Under the pieces are notes generated by a model. The model saw only the letters and a program-made list of their open reading frames with translations, made no database searches and had not been told where the DNA came from. The translations under genes were made by a program, and so were the position numbers. Source: CAJGCS01 sp045589955 (GTDB lineage Bacteria; Bacillota_I; Bacilli_A; ML615J-28; CAG-313). From it: a stretch of 21,470 nt of DNA. The stretch is taken from NCBI GenBank assembly GCA_045589955.1, contig JAZNQD010000060.1:1-21470 (forward strand). The letters run 5' to 3'. This document shows positions 20,229 to 21,470 of the stretch, piece after piece (the first letter of the stretch is position 1; each line of letters begins with the position of its first letter).

Positions 20229-21470
20229 TTAAGCTAGAATGCCTGTTACAACTGTTTTTGTTATTCGCCACCAATCCACATAGACATGTGCATTCAATAA
20301 CTCACCTTTTAATCCTGGATACATATAACTTTGTAGATTGACATGATTTTGAGCTCCATGATTATATTTACCAAAATCTAATCTCATTTGTCTCATTCCA
20401 TCTTGAGAAACGTATCTATTAGGTCCAACTTTTTTATATCCTTTACCTAGAAATTGTTTTCCAGATTTGAATGCTTGAATTTTTCCATTATTTGCAATTC
20501 TCCATCCACCACATACTATTGCTCCAATTGTGGCTATTGTTCCAGTTATTGTTGCATATGTATTATAAGCAACAGAATTACCTCCAAACAATCCATCTTC
20601 CATAAAATTATAATTGAAAGCCAAATCTCCGACTTCTGCAACACCATTAATTGTAGTTAACACTCCGGCACCAATAGTAATTCCTGCAACTAATAACATA
20701 GGCCATGTAGCAACTCCACTAGCAATGACTAAAGCACCAGCAACAATCGCTCCAATTCCAGTAACTAAATATCCTGCTGCTTGCCAGAAATTGCTCCATT
20801 CCCACGCGTGACCTGATGGATCGAATCGATTTACTGGATCATTACCACAGTACGCATATAAGTTCAATCCATTAATACTTTCTGGATCTAAATACTCAAT
20901 GCTATCAGGTGAAATCCATCTACAAAGTTCAGGTGAATAATATCTAGAGTTGCAATAGAATAAATGAGTTTCCTCATCATAATAATATCCTTTATATAAG
21001 AATGGATTGAAGTTTGTGATGTTGTTTGGTTCTTTTGTTACTTCTCCAAATGCTGTATAGTAATATTTTATCACATAGTTACCATTTGTGTCAATAAGCC
21101 CTCTTATTTCTCCTGTGATGTCTCTATCATAATAATATATATTATTATTCTCTACTACTCCTATTAGGATGTTTTGTTGATCATAAATATATTCTAGTAC
21201 TACTACTTGGTTATTAGATCTATTTGTGATCTTTTCTTTTACAAGTAGGTTATCATCATATGTGTATTTATGAATATGTGTTTGGGTAGTTTTCTTTGTT
21301 CTTTGTCCAAGTAAGTTATATTCATATGTATTATTACCATAACTTGTTAATTTACCTTTATTCCAAGTTAGGGAAACACCATTAATTTTTGATGGGTATG
21401 AAGATGAAGAACCATCATATGTTAATGTATTTGTTGTAATAGGACTGTTTTGTCCTCTTTTTCTTGTTAT
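20229..21470 (-). CDS. RHS/YD-repeat polymorphic toxin, C-terminal part (5' end outside the window)
   Basis: The frame is open to the window edge, giving 413 residues. YD-type repeats such as YEYNLLGQRT and YTYDDNLLVKEK lead to the RHS core end (YYYDRDITGEIRGLID...YYYTAFGE), then YYYDEETHLFYCNSRYYSPELCRWISPD and LNLYAYCGNDPVNRFDPSG. After DPSG comes a variable domain of about 190 residues: a hydrophobic stretch, then a basic segment (GKGYKKVGPNRYVSQDG, RQMRLDFGKYNHGAQNHVN) that is probably the toxin. Its activity is not identifiable by eye; a nuclease is one guess. The shell packages the toxin, as in other RHS/Tc proteins. An immunity-like gene follows directly. Confidence 0.88.
   Translation of the reverse strand: MTRKRGQNSPITTNTLTYDGSSSSYPSKINGVSLTWNKGKLTSYGNNTYEYNLLGQRTKKTTQTHIHKYTYDDNLLVKEKITNRSNNQVVVLEYIYDQQNILIGVVENNNIYYYDRDITGEIRGLIDTNGNYVIKYYYTAFGEVTKEPNNITNFNPFLYKGYYYDEETHLFYCNSRYYSPELCRWISPDSIEYLDPESINGLNLYAYCGNDPVNRFDPSGHAWEWSNFWQAAGYLVTGIGAIVAGALVIASGVATWPMLLVAGITIGAGVLTTINGVAEVGDLAFNYNFMEDGLFGGNSVAYNTYATITGTIATIGAIVCGGWRIANNGKIQAFKSGKQFLGKGYKKVGPNRYVSQDGMRQMRLDFGKYNHGAQNHVNLQSYMYPGLKGELLNAHVYVDWWRITKTVVTGILA

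Overview
The window is AT-rich (roughly 30% G+C by eye) and low in noncoding DNA. Shine-Dalgarno sequences are strong, promoters are TTGACA/TATAAT-like, and transcripts end in hairpins followed by a T-run. TGA acts as a stop codon, because all tryptophans in the long frames are TGG. The gene content is a glycine-poor, lysine/asparagine/isoleucine-rich proteome with lipobox lipoproteins, a YolD/UmuC pair, a yybP-ykoY riboswitch, an Na+-decarboxylase beta subunit, an RHS toxin and DUF4143 ATPases. This points to a low-GC Bacillota, probably of the Erysipelotrichia/RF39/Izemoplasma-Acholeplasma type. The exact lineage is inference. All intact genes except the first ATPase lie on the minus strand.

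Layout. (1) 1-3950 is an accessory, scarred region. It has one intact DUF4143 ATPase on the plus strand and one on the minus strand. Between them is the 20-codon stub of a third ATPase that kept its promoter and ribosome binding site, and two decayed copies of an unidentified gene flank the plus-strand ATPase. The stub and the intact minus-strand ATPase are each preceded by a different tandem repeat with the same ~33-bp period. (2) 4038-8044 holds a lone lipoprotein and then a tight operon pyk-oadB-oadG. (3) 8096-8285 is a ghost of a Fic locus: promoter/operator, last ~10 codons and terminator, with the body deleted. (4) 8343-10745 is an envelope operon: acyltransferase, polyprenol/dolichol-kinase-like protein, degenerate CDF-like membrane protein. 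(5) 10800-14830 holds an intact Fic gene sitting between two copies of the 3' end plus terminator of a P2-type Ca2+/Mn2+ ATPase. The ATPase itself is controlled by a yybP-ykoY manganese riboswitch (14852-15010). (6) 15063-19796 is an apparent operon umuC-yolD-amidase-NlpC/P60 lipoprotein, joining translesion synthesis to two peptidoglycan hydrolases; the last gene carries a one-base frameshift. (7) 19943-21470 is the 3' end of an RHS/YD-repeat polymorphic toxin gene, with a small Imm32-like immunity gene directly downstream.

How it fits together. The core modules are metal export under Mn2+ riboswitch control, pyruvate formation linked to an Na+-translocating decarboxylase, and envelope lipid/glycan modification. 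They are interspersed with conflict-type or selfish modules: the RHS toxin/immunity pair, a Fic protein with a replaced catalytic histidine, and DUF4143 ATPases. Two of these families show duplication and internal deletion within 21 kb. The most unusual points are the Fic cassette history and its promoter-embracing operator, the 33-bp promoter iterons of the ATPases, and the polymerase/cell-wall-hydrolase operon. No RNA gene other than the riboswitch, no CRISPR array and no recognisable transposase or integrase was seen.
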